Origin: Phocaeicola_A sp045647865
GTDB lineage: Bacteria > Bacteroidota > Bacteroidia > Bacteroidales > Bacteroidaceae
Assembly: GCA_045647865.1 (NCBI GenBank)
Contig: JAZRMW010000001.1
Location: 1-64,000, forward strand
Direction: 5' to 3'
DNA length: 64,000 bases
The notes beneath the pieces were generated by a model. That model was not told the origin of the DNA. It searched no databases and saw nothing but the letters and a program-made list of their open reading frames with translations. The translations under genes were made by a program, and so were the position numbers. This document shows positions 43,344 to 52,942 of the stretch, piece by piece. Within the stretch, counting starts at the first letter, position 1. Every line of letters starts with the position of its first letter.

Positions 43344-45902
43344 ATGAAAAAGAATTTTGCTCTTTTATTTGCCCTCGTTACCCTTTTGTTTCAAGCATGT
43401 ACAGCCGACAAGCAGTCCATTGACCTGAGCGGGACGTGGCAGTTTGCCCTCGACCGCGAGGGGAGTGTGAAACCTACGGATGAGATGCCCGAGACGGTGA
43501 CGTTGCCGGGCACGACCGACACCAACCGCAAGGGTGACTCCATCCAGTGGAAGGGAGAGACGACCCATCTGTCGCGCCCATTCTCTTACAAGGGGCGTGC
43601 CTGGTACCGCCGCACGGTGGAGATTCCCGAAAGTTGGACAGGAAAGCCCGTCCTTCTCACCCTGGAGCGCACCAAGCCCACAGAGGTGTATGTGGATGGT
43701 GCCTTGGTAGGAAAAGGCACGCTTATCTCCACTCCCCAGCGCTTCGACCTCACGGAAAGTCTGACACCCGGCACACACGAACTGGCCATCATGGTGGATA
43801 ATGGTAGCGGTGTCCCCGAACAAGTTTATGAAAGCAGCCATGCCTACACCGAGAGTACGCAGACCAACTGGAACGGTATCATCGGCGACATCACCCTCAC
43901 CACCTCACTGCCCGGGAAAAAGGAGACACCCGTTCACCCGGCCTTCAAGGATTTCCACATCGAAGGGCAACAATTTTTCGCAGGCGGACATCCCATCTAC
44001 CTGCGCGGACGGAATGATGCCTGCGTGTGGCCACTGACGGGTCATTCGGCGATGGATGTTGACTCGTGGCGTCACTACTTCAAAATCTGTCAGGAGTACG
44101 GCCTCAACCACGTACGTTTCCACTCATGGTGTCCGCCCGAAGCAGCTTTTGTGGCGGCGGACGAATGCGGCATCTACCTGCAACCCGAGTTGCCCTTCTG
44201 GGGAAACATCAATCCCAAAGACACCGTGCTGATGGAGTTCCTGCAGGCCGAAGGCGAGGCCGTCATGCGCGAGTTCGGCCATCACCCCTCGTTCCGCATG
44301 TTTGCCCTCGGTAATGAATTGCGTGGAAGCATCCCCAAGATGACAGAGCTCGTCGAGCATTTCCGCGCCATGGCGCCCGACAAGATATACACACTTGGCA
44401 CCAACTATTACTTAGGCTATCAGGGTGTGAAACCCGGTATGGACTACTTCGTCACCTGTCGCGTAGGCGGCGAAGGCTGGGGAGGTTACAGCACCCACAC
44501 ACGCGGCTCGTTCTCCTTTGCCGATGCGGCCGACGGTGGTATGATAAACCATTTCTACCCCAACACACGGATGAACTTCGAGGAGGGATGCTCACTGGCC
44601 GACGTGCCCGTCATCTCGCACGAGACGGCCCAATTCCAGACCTACCCGGACTATGACGAGATAGCGAAATACACCGGTGCGCTCTACCCCTACAACATGG
44701 AGGTCTTCCGCGACCGCCTCGAAAAGGCGGGCATGGCCGACCAAGCCAAGGCTTTCCACCAGGCGAGCGGACAATGGAGCCTGCGCCTCTACAAGCAGGA
44801 CATTGAGATGGACCTCCGCACCCCGAACATGGCCGGTTTCCAACTGCTCGACCTGCAGGACTATCCCGGACAGGGCAGCGCCTATGTGGGCATCCTCGAT
44901 GCCTTCCTCGACTCGAAGGGCATGTGCAGTACCGAGGAGTGGCGTGGTTTCTGCGCACCCGTGGTGCCTCTGCTCATTGCCGACAAGTTCTGCTTCAGCA
45001 ACACCGAGGGCATCCATGCCCAAGTGAAGGTGGCCAACTATGGTGAGGAGAGCCTTGCCGGCAAGCGCATCACCTGGACATTGGGCGACAAGCAGGGCGA
45101 AATGACCATCACCAACGATGGTTACGGACTCATCGATGCCGGAGCACTGGATATCGACCTGAGCCATTACCATAATGCCGCGAAACTGACCTTGACCCTC
45201 GCCATCGAAGGAAAGGTTGAGCCGAACACGTACGAGCTGTGGGTTTACCCGGCGGAAGACAATCTGGAGGCGCTGAAGGAGAGAGTGCCCATCGCCCGCA
45301 CACTGACCGCTGATGTGGCCAAGCGTTTGGAAAAGGGCGAATCGGTATTGCTCATGCCCGGTGAATCAGAGCTGACGGTAGGCGGACTCTTCTATACCGA
45401 CTACTGGAACTACCGCATGTTCAAGACCATCTCGGAGAACAACAACCGCCACGTGTCGCCCGGCACGCTCGGCATCCTGACCGACCCGGCACATCCGCTC
45501 TTCAACAGCTTCCCCACCGATGCGCACACCAACTGGCAATGGTTCCCCGTCATCAAGGCCAGCACCCCCTTCAAGCTGGACAACACGGCCACCGGCTACC
45601 GCCCCATCGTGCAAGTCATCGACAACATCGAGCGCAACCACAAGCTGGGCCTCGTCTTTGAATTTGCCGTGGGCAAAGGCAAGTTGCTCGTCGTCATGGC
45701 CGATTTGGACAAAGCAGCCGAACACCTCGAGGGCAAGCACTTCTACCAGAGCGTGCTCCGCTACATGACCTCTGAACACTTCGCCCCGAAGACAAGAATC
45801 ACACCTGCCGACCTGAACAGCCTGCTGACCACCCCCGTGGTAGAGGGCCAGATTGGCACGCTGAACAACATCTCGCCCTACAATGCGGAGGAGTATGAAT
45901 GA
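43344..45902 (+). CDS. Glycoside hydrolase family 2 enzyme, lipoprotein
   Basis: This 852-residue protein has a lipoprotein signal (LVTLLFQACTA, Cys 19). The sugar-binding jellyroll domain spans about 25-190 (SIDLSGTWQFALDREG, WYRRTVEIPESW), a short Ig-like part follows, and the TIM barrel starts near 200. The acid/base is probably the Glu of ALGNELRGS (about 326) and the nucleophile the Glu in PVISHETAQF (about 425). The last 350 residues are beta-rich and do not match E. coli LacZ. GH2 members act on beta-galactosides, beta-glucuronides or beta-mannosides. In this operon a pectin side chain is the likely substrate. The next gene starts 25 nt later. Confidence 0.9.
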   Translation: MKKNFALLFALVTLLFQACTADKQSIDLSGTWQFALDREGSVKPTDEMPETVTLPGTTDTNRKGDSIQWKGETTHLSRPFSYKGRAWYRRTVEIPESWTGKPVLLTLERTKPTEVYVDGALVGKGTLISTPQRFDLTESLTPGTHELAIMVDNGSGVPEQVYESSHAYTESTQTNWNGIIGDITLTTSLPGKKETPVHPAFKDFHIEGQQFFAGGHPIYLRGRNDACVWPLTGHSAMDVDSWRHYFKICQEYGLNHVRFHSWCPPEAAFVAADECGIYLQPELPFWGNINPKDTVLMEFLQAEGEAVMREFGHHPSFRMFALGNELRGSIPKMTELVEHFRAMAPDKIYTLGTNYYLGYQGVKPGMDYFVTCRVGGEGWGGYSTHTRGSFSFADAADGGMINHFYPNTRMNFEEGCSLADVPVISHETAQFQTYPDYDEIAKYTGALYPYNMEVFRDRLEKAGMADQAKAFHQASGQWSLRLYKQDIEMDLRTPNMAGFQLLDLQDYPGQGSAYVGILDAFLDSKGMCSTEEWRGFCAPVVPLLIADKFCFSNTEGIHAQVKVANYGEESLAGKRITWTLGDKQGEMTITNDGYGLIDAGALDIDLSHYHNAAKLTLTLAIEGKVEPNTYELWVYPAEDNLEALKERVPIARTLTADVAKRLEKGESVLLMPGESELTVGGLFYTDYWNYRMFKTISENNNRHVSPGTLGILTDPAHPLFNSFPTDAHTNWQWFPVIKASTPFKLDNTATGYRPIVQVIDNIERNHKLGLVFEFAVGKGKLLVVMADLDKAAEHLEGKHFYQSVLRYMTSEHFAPKTRITPADLNSLLTTPVVEGQIGTLNNISPYNAEEYE

Positions 45903-45927
45903 GAAGTACTGATATTACTAAGAAATC

Positions 45928-47415
45928 ATGAATATAAAGAAGACTTTTATTGCGATAGCCCTATTGGGCATATTTCCGCTGCAGTCATTTGCCGATGGAG
46001 GCAAAGTAATCTATGTCGCACCTGATGGCAATGACACGGCATCGGGCAGTATCGAGGAGCCATTGGCCACACTGCCTGCCGCTTACAAGAAAATAGCAGG
46101 TGGCGATACCATCTGTTTCCGTGGAGGCACATACAAAGTAACCGATGAGCAAGTGATGAAAATCGAATCACTGTATGCACACACCTTTGCTTTGGAGAAA
46201 GCGGGTACAAAAAAGGGGCATACCTGCGTCATGGGTTATCCGGGCGAACGTCCCGTATTCGATTTCTCAGCATTACGGCTCGATGGTGCCCACCGCTTCA
46301 CGGGTTTCTACCTTGGTGCTGATTATATCCACCTACGCAACTTCGATATAGTAGGACTTCCTGTGCGCATCACCGGTCACACACAATCGGAATGTGTATC
46401 AGCACGAAAAGGGTCGCATTGTATTGTCGAGAACATTGCCATGCACCACAACATGGCAATCGGATATTACCAGACCAAAGGATCAGACAATTTGGTACTG
46501 AACTGCGATGCCTACAACAATTATGACAGCTATTCAGAAGGGACGTATGGCGGAAACGTTGACGGATTCGGAATACACGTATCGAAGACCTACGAGACAG
46601 GAAATCGCATCATCGGATGCCGTGCCTGGCGCAACTCTGATGACGGATATGATTTGATAAATTGTGCTGCACCAGTAGAGATAAGTCATTGCATGGCATT
46701 TTTCAACGGTTACCAACCGGCAGAAGACCTGACCACCTTCAAAAGTGCAGGTGATGGCAACGGATTCAAGGCCGGAGGATGGGGAATGTCCGCCGCCGTC
46801 ACCAAATGTCCCGATGTGTGCCCTTCACACCATGTACACCACTGCATGGCCTACAAGAACAAGGCAAACGGCTTTTATTCCAATCACCATTTGGCCGGTA
46901 ATACATGGGAATATAATTCCGCTTCCGAAAACCGCTCAAACTACGAGATGAAAAACCGTCATTCCAACACTGCAGAGGGAGCTTACGATGTGCCCGGCTA
47001 TAACCACATATTGCGCCACAACGTGTCGTGGAGTTATCGGGACAAAGGTCACGTGACCAACTATGACCCGGAGACGTGCATCATGACGAACAACTCTTTT
47101 CTGCCTCAAGATTCAGCCTTCACGGTGACAGCCGGCATGTTCGTGAGTACAGACATTTCCGGACTCATCGTAAAGCGAAATGCAGACGGCACACTGCCCG
47201 AAATCAACTTTATGCGTGGTCGGAAAGGCTCCGCACCGGCCAAACGTCAAATGGGCTGGTGTTGGGATGAGACTGAGACCGATGCCATCCAACCGGCCCA
47301 ATGCGCCACAGCAGACAACGGAGTCATATACGACATGGCAGGAAACATGGTCAGGACAATCTCCCGATCAGGCATATACATCCGCAATAACAAAAAAATC
47401 TTCTTCAATAAATAA
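45928..47415 (+). CDS. Polysaccharide lyase family 9-like right-handed beta-helix protein
   Basis: This 495-residue secreted protein has a signal peptide ending QSFADG. After YVAPDGNDTASGSIEEPLAT (DUF1565-like start) comes a parallel beta-helix. NVDGFG (about 210), RNSDDGYDL (about 235) and GDGNGFKAGGWG (about 273-284) match the calcium site and catalytic lysine region of PL9 pectate and rhamnogalacturonan lyases. The enzyme would cleave polygalacturonate or rhamnogalacturonan I by beta-elimination; which one is not clear. It is the second gene of the operon, with 8 nt to the next. Confidence 0.88.
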   Translation: MNIKKTFIAIALLGIFPLQSFADGGKVIYVAPDGNDTASGSIEEPLATLPAAYKKIAGGDTICFRGGTYKVTDEQVMKIESLYAHTFALEKAGTKKGHTCVMGYPGERPVFDFSALRLDGAHRFTGFYLGADYIHLRNFDIVGLPVRITGHTQSECVSARKGSHCIVENIAMHHNMAIGYYQTKGSDNLVLNCDAYNNYDSYSEGTYGGNVDGFGIHVSKTYETGNRIIGCRAWRNSDDGYDLINCAAPVEISHCMAFFNGYQPAEDLTTFKSAGDGNGFKAGGWGMSAAVTKCPDVCPSHHVHHCMAYKNKANGFYSNHHLAGNTWEYNSASENRSNYEMKNRHSNTAEGAYDVPGYNHILRHNVSWSYRDKGHVTNYDPETCIMTNNSFLPQDSAFTVTAGMFVSTDISGLIVKRNADGTLPEINFMRGRKGSAPAKRQMGWCWDETETDAIQPAQCATADNGVIYDMAGNMVRTISRSGIYIRNNKKIFFNK

Positions 47416-47423
47416 AAGGATTT

Positions 47424-48434
47424 ATGAGTAGGATTTATATCTTATCTATTTTCTTTATAGCTTGCATCAGCTTGCAATACAGTTGCACCTCGGGGAAAGA
47501 GACCTCCGAACCTTTGACCCACTACCTCTTTGCCTACTTCACCAGTAATGAGACCGCGGGTCAACAAGTCTGCTATGCGGTAAGTGAAAACGGACTGGAT
47601 TTCACTCCGATTAACGGAGGACGCCCCGTAATAGCGTCTGATACCATCAGCCGTTCGGGTGGTGTGCGCGACCCGCATCTGCTGAGAGCCGAAGATGGAA
47701 GCATCTTGCTTTCGCTCACCGACATGGATTGGCAGTTAGGCAAATGGACATGTCGGGGAATCGTCCTGATGAAGAGCGACGACCTTATCCATTGGCAACA
47801 CAGTACCGTACATTTCCCGGAGCGGTTCAAGGACGAAGAGTTTGCCTTGGCCGATGCTGTATGGGCGCCACAGACCATCTACGACCCCACGGCACAGAAA
47901 TATATGGTCTATTTCTCGCTGCACTCTCCGAAAGACGGCCCCTTCCCGCAAGATGCCGTATTCTATGCGTATGCCAACCCCTCATTCACGGACCTCGAAG
48001 GTTCTCCCAAACGACTGTTCCGTTACGATGGTCCAAGCATTGATACCGATATCGTACGCGACGAAGCAGGCCTCTATCATATATTCTTCAACACATGGGG
48101 CGGAGGATTTCAAGGTACGGGACGACGAAAATTCACCGCTACCGAACTGACAGATACTGCCACATGGATATTGGCCGAAGGGCTGATGAAGCCCGAAGGA
48201 GTAACCATGAAGTCCGAAGGTTCGTCGGCTTATCCGTTGAACGACGGTAGTGCCTGGGTGTTAGCCTACGATTGTTATGCCGATGGAGTGTTCCACTTCT
48301 GCACCTCCACCGACCTCACCCATTTCACGTTAGTGCGCGAAACGAAAACAGGAGGGAACTTTACCCCCCGACATGGAAGTATCCTGCCCATTACGACAAG
48401 AGAGTATGAACGATTGACAAACTACTATAACTGA
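47424..48434 (+). CDS. GH43-like five-bladed beta-propeller glycosidase, lipoprotein
   Basis: This 336-residue protein has a lipoprotein signal (ISLQYSCTS, Cys about 15). Propeller features are SGGVRDPHLLRAEDGSILLS at about 77-96, where the Asp of RDPH is the expected general base, EFALADAVWAPQTIYDP near 140-156 and HGSILPIT near the end. The pattern fits GH43 (or the related GH32/GH62/GH117 superfamily), acting on alpha-L-arabinosides or beta-galactosides of pectin side chains. The catalytic acid is probably within KPEGVTMKSEGSSAY (about 255). Confidence 0.82.
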   Translation: MSRIYILSIFFIACISLQYSCTSGKETSEPLTHYLFAYFTSNETAGQQVCYAVSENGLDFTPINGGRPVIASDTISRSGGVRDPHLLRAEDGSILLSLTDMDWQLGKWTCRGIVLMKSDDLIHWQHSTVHFPERFKDEEFALADAVWAPQTIYDPTAQKYMVYFSLHSPKDGPFPQDAVFYAYANPSFTDLEGSPKRLFRYDGPSIDTDIVRDEAGLYHIFFNTWGGGFQGTGRRKFTATELTDTATWILAEGLMKPEGVTMKSEGSSAYPLNDGSAWVLAYDCYADGVFHFCTSTDLTHFTLVRETKTGGNFTPRHGSILPITTREYERLTNYYN

Positions 48435-48438
48435 ACAC

Positions 48439-49773
48439 ATGAAAAAACTTTTATTGACCACTTTAGCTATCATAGCTACGATAACTATAACCGCCCAGAC
48501 GGCCGACCCATTTCTGACATCCATCGTCAATGGTGTACCCTGGACGGATGACCACGGCAAACCGGTAAATGCCCACGGTGCTTGCATCGTGGAGGAGAAT
48601 GGGAAATACTACCTCTTTGGCGAATGGAAGAGCGACACGACGAACGCGTTTCCCGGATTTGCCTGTTATAGCAGCACCGATTTGGTGAACTGGAAGTTTG
48701 AGCGGGTAGCCCTCCCCTTGCAGAAAAATGGTCTGTTAGGTCCAAACCGCGTGGGTGAACGCCCCAAAGTGATGCGTTGTCCCAAAACGGGCGAATACAT
48801 CATGCTGGCCCATACGGACGACATGCGCTACAAGGATCCACAGGTAGGACTGGCCGTGGCCAAGGAAATTACGGGCCCTTATACCTTCATCGGACCATTG
48901 CTCTACGAAGGAAAACCAATCAAACGATGGGATATGGGAACCTTCCAAGACCATGATGGCACGGGATACCTGCTGATGCACCACGGAGACATTTACCGCT
49001 TAAGTAAAGATTATCGCAAAGCCGTGAAAAAGGTTGCTAGTGGCATCAAGGGAGGAGGCGAATCACCCGCCATGCTACATAAAGATGGAATCTATTACCT
49101 TTTCGGTTCAAACCTGACAAGTTGGGAGCGCAACGACAATTTCTACCATACGGCCTCCAATATTGAAGGCCCATGGACAAAGCAAGGCATCTTCTGTCCC
49201 GAAGGGACACTGACGTACAACTCGCAATCCACCTTCATCCTGCCGTTACATCGGGGCGATTCCATCGTATATATGTACATGGGCGACCGCTGGTCGTATC
49301 CGCATCAGGCCTCATCGGCCACCTATGTCTGGATGCCTATGCAGGTGAACGGCGGCAAGGTGAACATCCCGGAGTATTGGCCCGTGTGGAATCCCGTAAC
49401 GATGCAGCCTGTCAAGGATTTGGGCGGCGCAGTCATCCCCGTCAATTTCAAGACCGCCACGAAAGGTGCCAAGTTGGAACTACCATTCGAAGGCACACGC
49501 ATAGCCGTCATCGGACATACGTTCAACAATGGCGGATATGGCCGCATCAGCATCATCAATAGCAAAGGCCACACGGTACACACGAACCTCATTGATTTCT
49601 ATAGCAAAGTGGATGACCATGGGTTGCGCTATGTCAGTCCCCTGCTCCCCCACGACCAGTATATCCTTGTGGTTGAATGTGCAGGCGAACATCCCCATTG
49701 GAGCAACAAGCGGGGCGATTACTTTGGTAGCCACGAGGATTGGATAACAATTGAAGAAGTAAGAATTTATTAG
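48439..49773 (+). CDS. GH43 family protein with C-terminal beta-sandwich domain
   Basis: This 444-residue secreted protein has a signal peptide ending ITITAQT. The propeller domain begins NAHGACIVEENGKYYLFGEW (about 34-53) and continues RPKVMRCPKTGEYIML, HHGDIYRLSKDY and GGGESPAMLHKDGIYYLFGS (about 203-222). This is close to the GH43 subfamily-24 type, known for exo-beta-1,3-galactanases. Residues about 345-444 form a separate beta-sandwich (KLELPFEGTRIAVIGHTF), likely carbohydrate-binding. It is the last gene of the operon, 4 nt after the previous stop. Confidence 0.85.
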   Translation: MKKLLLTTLAIIATITITAQTADPFLTSIVNGVPWTDDHGKPVNAHGACIVEENGKYYLFGEWKSDTTNAFPGFACYSSTDLVNWKFERVALPLQKNGLLGPNRVGERPKVMRCPKTGEYIMLAHTDDMRYKDPQVGLAVAKEITGPYTFIGPLLYEGKPIKRWDMGTFQDHDGTGYLLMHHGDIYRLSKDYRKAVKKVASGIKGGGESPAMLHKDGIYYLFGSNLTSWERNDNFYHTASNIEGPWTKQGIFCPEGTLTYNSQSTFILPLHRGDSIVYMYMGDRWSYPHQASSATYVWMPMQVNGGKVNIPEYWPVWNPVTMQPVKDLGGAVIPVNFKTATKGAKLELPFEGTRIAVIGHTFNNGGYGRISIINSKGHTVHTNLIDFYSKVDDHGLRYVSPLLPHDQYILVVECAGEHPHWSNKRGDYFGSHEDWITIEEVRIY

Positions 49774-49801
49774 ATATTTCATCACTTTTTCCTATAAAAC
49801 C

Positions 49802-49832
49802 CTTGTCTATCAGAAAATAATGTGTACCTTTG
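49802..49832 (+). promoter_or_regulatory. Promoter of rpsO
   Basis: CTTG (49802-49805) and TACCTTTG (49825-49832) are spaced by 19 nt, a textbook Bacteroides promoter, 43 nt before ATG 49876. Confidence 0.75.
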
Positions 49833-49875
49833 CACCCGCAAAATAAAGTTTTACGTTTTAAAAGTTAATTTCATT

Positions 49876-50145
49876 ATGTATTTAGACGCTGCTAAAAAGC
49901 AAGAAATCTTTGGACAATACGGAAAGTCTAACACTGATACTGGTTCAGCAGAAAGCCAGATTGCATTGTTTTCATACCGTATTTCCCATTTGACGGAGCA
50001 CTTGAAAAAGAACCGTAAAGATTATAGCACTGAAAGAGCATTGACTATGTTGGTAGGTAAGCGCCGTGCCCTCCTTAACTACTTGAAGGATCGCGACATC
50101 AATCGCTACCGTGCTATCGTTAAGGCTCTTGGCTTGCGTAAGTAA
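49876..50145 (+). CDS. rpsO: 30S ribosomal protein S15
   Basis: This 89-residue primary 16S rRNA-binding protein of the platform has the signature region TGSAESQIALFSYRISHLTEHL and LVGKRRALLNYLKDRDINRY. ATG 49876 is the family start; an upstream in-frame ATG at 49822 lies before the -7 box. It is a single gene with its own promoter and terminator. Confidence 0.98.
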   Translation: MYLDAAKKQEIFGQYGKSNTDTGSAESQIALFSYRISHLTEHLKKNRKDYSTERALTMLVGKRRALLNYLKDRDINRYRAIVKALGLRK

Positions 50146-50170
50146 TCTGTACTTACAGCGAAAGCAAAAA

Positions 50171-50206
50171 AGAGGGTGTGCAACATTGCATACCCTCTTT
50201 CTTTAT
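50171..50206 (+). terminator. Terminator of rpsO
   Basis: AGAGGGTGTGCAA (50171-50183) pairs with TTGCATACCCTCT (50186-50198) with one G-T pair and is followed by TTCTTT, 25 nt after the stop. Confidence 0.85.
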
Positions 50207-50299
50207 CAGTAAACCTAAGTCGGTCATCAGAAGGAGCTGATATAACTACGTATTAAATCCAGCCTCGATGTGAGACCTGCAGATTCTACAGGTTTGGAC

Positions 50300-51103
50300 T
50301 TACCTTCTTTCTCTCAACTCCCAAAAAGCTACGGCCGAAGCCGCTGCTACATTGAGCGAATCAACATGATGAGACATCGGAATACGGACAACATAATCTG
50401 CTTCTGAAATGACCTCGTGGGCCAAGCCATCCCCTTCAGTACCCATCACAATGGCCAAACGGGGTTCTTCACGCAAAGCAGGATGATCAATGCTGATAGA
50501 ATCATCAGTCAAGGCCATGGCAGCAGTACGGAATCCCAATTGATGAAGACTATCTATAGGCCCTTCAAGCCATGTCCAAGGCACTAAAAACACAGAACCC
50601 ATCGACACACGGACAGCACGACGATTGAGCGGATCACACGATGTAGGGGTAAGCAATACGGCATCAATACCCAATGCTGCAGCCGAACGGAAAATGGCAC
50701 CGATATTAGTGGTATCCACTACCCCATCAATCACTACGATACGACGAGCATCACGACAAACTTCTTCCATAGGCTTGGGCATAGGACGCTTCATGGCACA
50801 CAACACCCCTCGTGTAAGATTATACCCTGTCAGTTTACCAAGTAATCCACGCTCACCCGTATATACAGGAATATCACCACAACGATGGATGATATCCGCC
50901 GCATCACCGATAATATGTTTCTTTTCGCACAACAATGCCAAAGGCTCATATCCCGCATTTAATGCAACATGAATAACTTTAGGACTTTCGGCAATAAAAA
51001 TTCCCTTTTCAGGCTCTATACGATTACGAAGTTGAGCTTCAGTAAGTGTACCGAAAACTTCAACCCCCGCTTCATCCAAGGATGAAATAGTAATGATTGG
51101 CAT
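50300..51103 (-). CDS. TrmH/SpoU family RNA 2'-O-methyltransferase
   Basis: This 267-residue SPOUT methyltransferase has an N-terminal substrate-binding domain (to about 105) and knotted catalytic motifs: NIGAIFRSAAALGIDAV (about 137-153), IVMGTEGDGL (about 218) and MSHHVDSLNVAAASAVAFWE near the C-terminus. The target, rRNA or tRNA, is unknown. The start at 51103 (MPIITISS) was chosen over 51142, which would add a hydrophobic, tyrosine-rich stretch without family match. Confidence 0.92.
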   Translation of the reverse strand: MPIITISSLDEAGVEVFGTLTEAQLRNRIEPEKGIFIAESPKVIHVALNAGYEPLALLCEKKHIIGDAADIIHRCGDIPVYTGERGLLGKLTGYNLTRGVLCAMKRPMPKPMEEVCRDARRIVVIDGVVDTTNIGAIFRSAAALGIDAVLLTPTSCDPLNRRAVRVSMGSVFLVPWTWLEGPIDSLHQLGFRTAAMALTDDSISIDHPALREEPRLAIVMGTEGDGLAHEVISEADYVVRIPMSHHVDSLNVAAASAVAFWELRERR

Positions 51104-51166
51104 CGTCTTATAATAGTAATAAAAAAAAGAAAGGTGCATCAATCAAGTACACCTTTCTTACAATAT

Positions 51167-52930
51167 TTACATTTCCGTTTCTCCTTTTTCCAACAATACA
51201 AGCTTTATCTGGGTCTTATCTACATTCGGTTGGCTGAATCCGGCATTGGCTCCAATAAATGCAGGGTCACAAATGGTAAATCTCTTATTTTCCAACATGA
51301 CATAATCCCCCTTTTCGTTTCCAGGAATATGAACGGCTGTTGCCAAATGACCGGGATAATAAACCAAAACGACATCCAGCTCCAACAAATCACGAATGAT
51401 GCGCGAGAACAAGATAGCACGGTCTTCGCAATCACAGAAAGGATAATGGAGCGATTCCTCTGCAAAGAAAGCACGATCGTGTCCCCACACTTTGTCATCA
51501 TACTCGTATGCCAAAGAGGTCTGCACAAAATTCAGCAAACGATTGACCGCATCTTTCACCGGATACCCTTCTATAGCCTTTTCCAAAGCCGGATACAGTT
51601 CATCCTTCATATCCTCAGCCATAGGTTTATTGGCATACAGTGCCCAACGGCGCATGAAATCGTCCTGTGCATTATATGTTGAAGGATATTTTCCATAAAA
51701 ATCCAAAAGGTTCTTGTTAGAACTTACCGTAGCTTGGATTTCAGGGAACCTCTTTGAAACCAAATTACGCGTACCTGCGATTTCCATCGCAAACAAGGGT
51801 GCTTTAGGCATAGCAAGCGACATGGATTGTTCTTTTTTAAAAGCCGCCTTACACACATTTAAACGAGTTTCTTGAGAGTTGTCCATAACATAATACTTCT
51901 CACCATCAAACTGGAAATAACTCTTTCCAGTAATCAACTCTTGTGAAGCGACCAATAAGAATAATTTTTTTCCATCCTTATTCGTTGCCATACGCATCTT
52001 ATAACCTGATTGGCAATAGATATAAGCTGTCAAGAAAGTGGCTTCATTACATTCTCCACCGAAGAATGCCTTGCTCAGTTCCTGCAACATCTGCAAATAA
52101 GCCCAGTCGCATAATTGGAAAGTTTCACGCAACATCAAGCAGTCATAAATGAGATTTCGGTAATTATCACCCGAACAGAGTTCCCATGCATCTGCTATGC
52201 TGTTTGCACTACAATTCTTCAATTTAAAACGATGGCTTTCGTCTATACGGACCATTCCATCGGTATTCCAGAACTTAAAGGCGAAATATTTCTCAACGGT
52301 TCTAGGTTTAACCTCAATATCAACAGGTTTTACGGCCAATCCTTTATCTGGTTTGTTGTCAACCATTGGTTTGTTGATATCAGTAGTCCCTTTCGGAACA
52401 TTAGGTTTAACAGCAATATCAATGGGTTTAACAGCTAATCCCTCACCGGGTTTTATATCAATCACAGGTTTATTGATAATGGTTCCATCCTTCGGAAGGA
52501 TAGGTCTGGCATCAATTTCGACAGGAGTCACTTCCAATCTATTATCATTATTAATCGTAAAGATTGGTTTAGTGAGAGGCATTTCATCTATTGGAATGAT
52601 AGGCAGAGGCTGCAATGAAGGCTCTGCAGCAGGTATAATGTCCAAATAAGGTAAAGCTTTGCCTTCATACTCCTTACCCAAATCTTTCTCTGGGAAGAAA
52701 ACCGGTGGTATAGGTTTGTCATCCAATGGTCTTTCCAAAGCAGGGAGTACTTCGCGTTCAGGCCAATTCTGCCGAATAAAATCGGCATATTCCTTGTTTA
52801 TTCTATTGCGGAACTCGTGATAAGTCTCTTTTATATTCTTCGTAAACTTATCAAACTCTTCTCGATAGTTCTGAGCCATTCCCGATGTAGCGCAAAGCGC
52901 GAAAAATGACAATAGTACGATTTTCTTCAT
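51167..52930 (-). CDS. Exported protein with proline-rich repeats and transglutaminase-like C-terminus
   Basis: This 587-residue protein has a signal peptide ending SGMAQN. A helical region (about 20-70) leads to a proline-rich linker (about 75-210) with two tandem units of about 32 residues (INKPVIDIKPGEGLAVKP; INKPMVDNKPDKGLAVKP). The C-terminal half resembles transglutaminase/papain-like folds: FCDCEDRAILFSRIIRDLL (Cys about 500), GHLATAVHI (His about 531) and a downstream acidic position. Catalytic activity is plausible but unproven. It is the last gene of a three-gene operon, 12 nt after the DUF4384 gene. Confidence 0.75.
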   Translation of the reverse strand: MKKIVLLSFFALCATSGMAQNYREEFDKFTKNIKETYHEFRNRINKEYADFIRQNWPEREVLPALERPLDDKPIPPVFFPEKDLGKEYEGKALPYLDIIPAAEPSLQPLPIIPIDEMPLTKPIFTINNDNRLEVTPVEIDARPILPKDGTIINKPVIDIKPGEGLAVKPIDIAVKPNVPKGTTDINKPMVDNKPDKGLAVKPVDIEVKPRTVEKYFAFKFWNTDGMVRIDESHRFKLKNCSANSIADAWELCSGDNYRNLIYDCLMLRETFQLCDWAYLQMLQELSKAFFGGECNEATFLTAYIYCQSGYKMRMATNKDGKKLFLLVASQELITGKSYFQFDGEKYYVMDNSQETRLNVCKAAFKKEQSMSLAMPKAPLFAMEIAGTRNLVSKRFPEIQATVSSNKNLLDFYGKYPSTYNAQDDFMRRWALYANKPMAEDMKDELYPALEKAIEGYPVKDAVNRLLNFVQTSLAYEYDDKVWGHDRAFFAEESLHYPFCDCEDRAILFSRIIRDLLELDVVLVYYPGHLATAVHIPGNEKGDYVMLENKRFTICDPAFIGANAGFSQPNVDKTQIKLVLLEKGETEM

Positions 52931-52942
52931 AGCTAAATATTT

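Noticed and set aside
44592..45173. 193-codon minus-strand frame inside the GH2 gene
   Set aside because: It is a complement frame of the conserved GH2 barrel. Low-complexity Val/Gly/His content is typical of GC-rich antisense frames.
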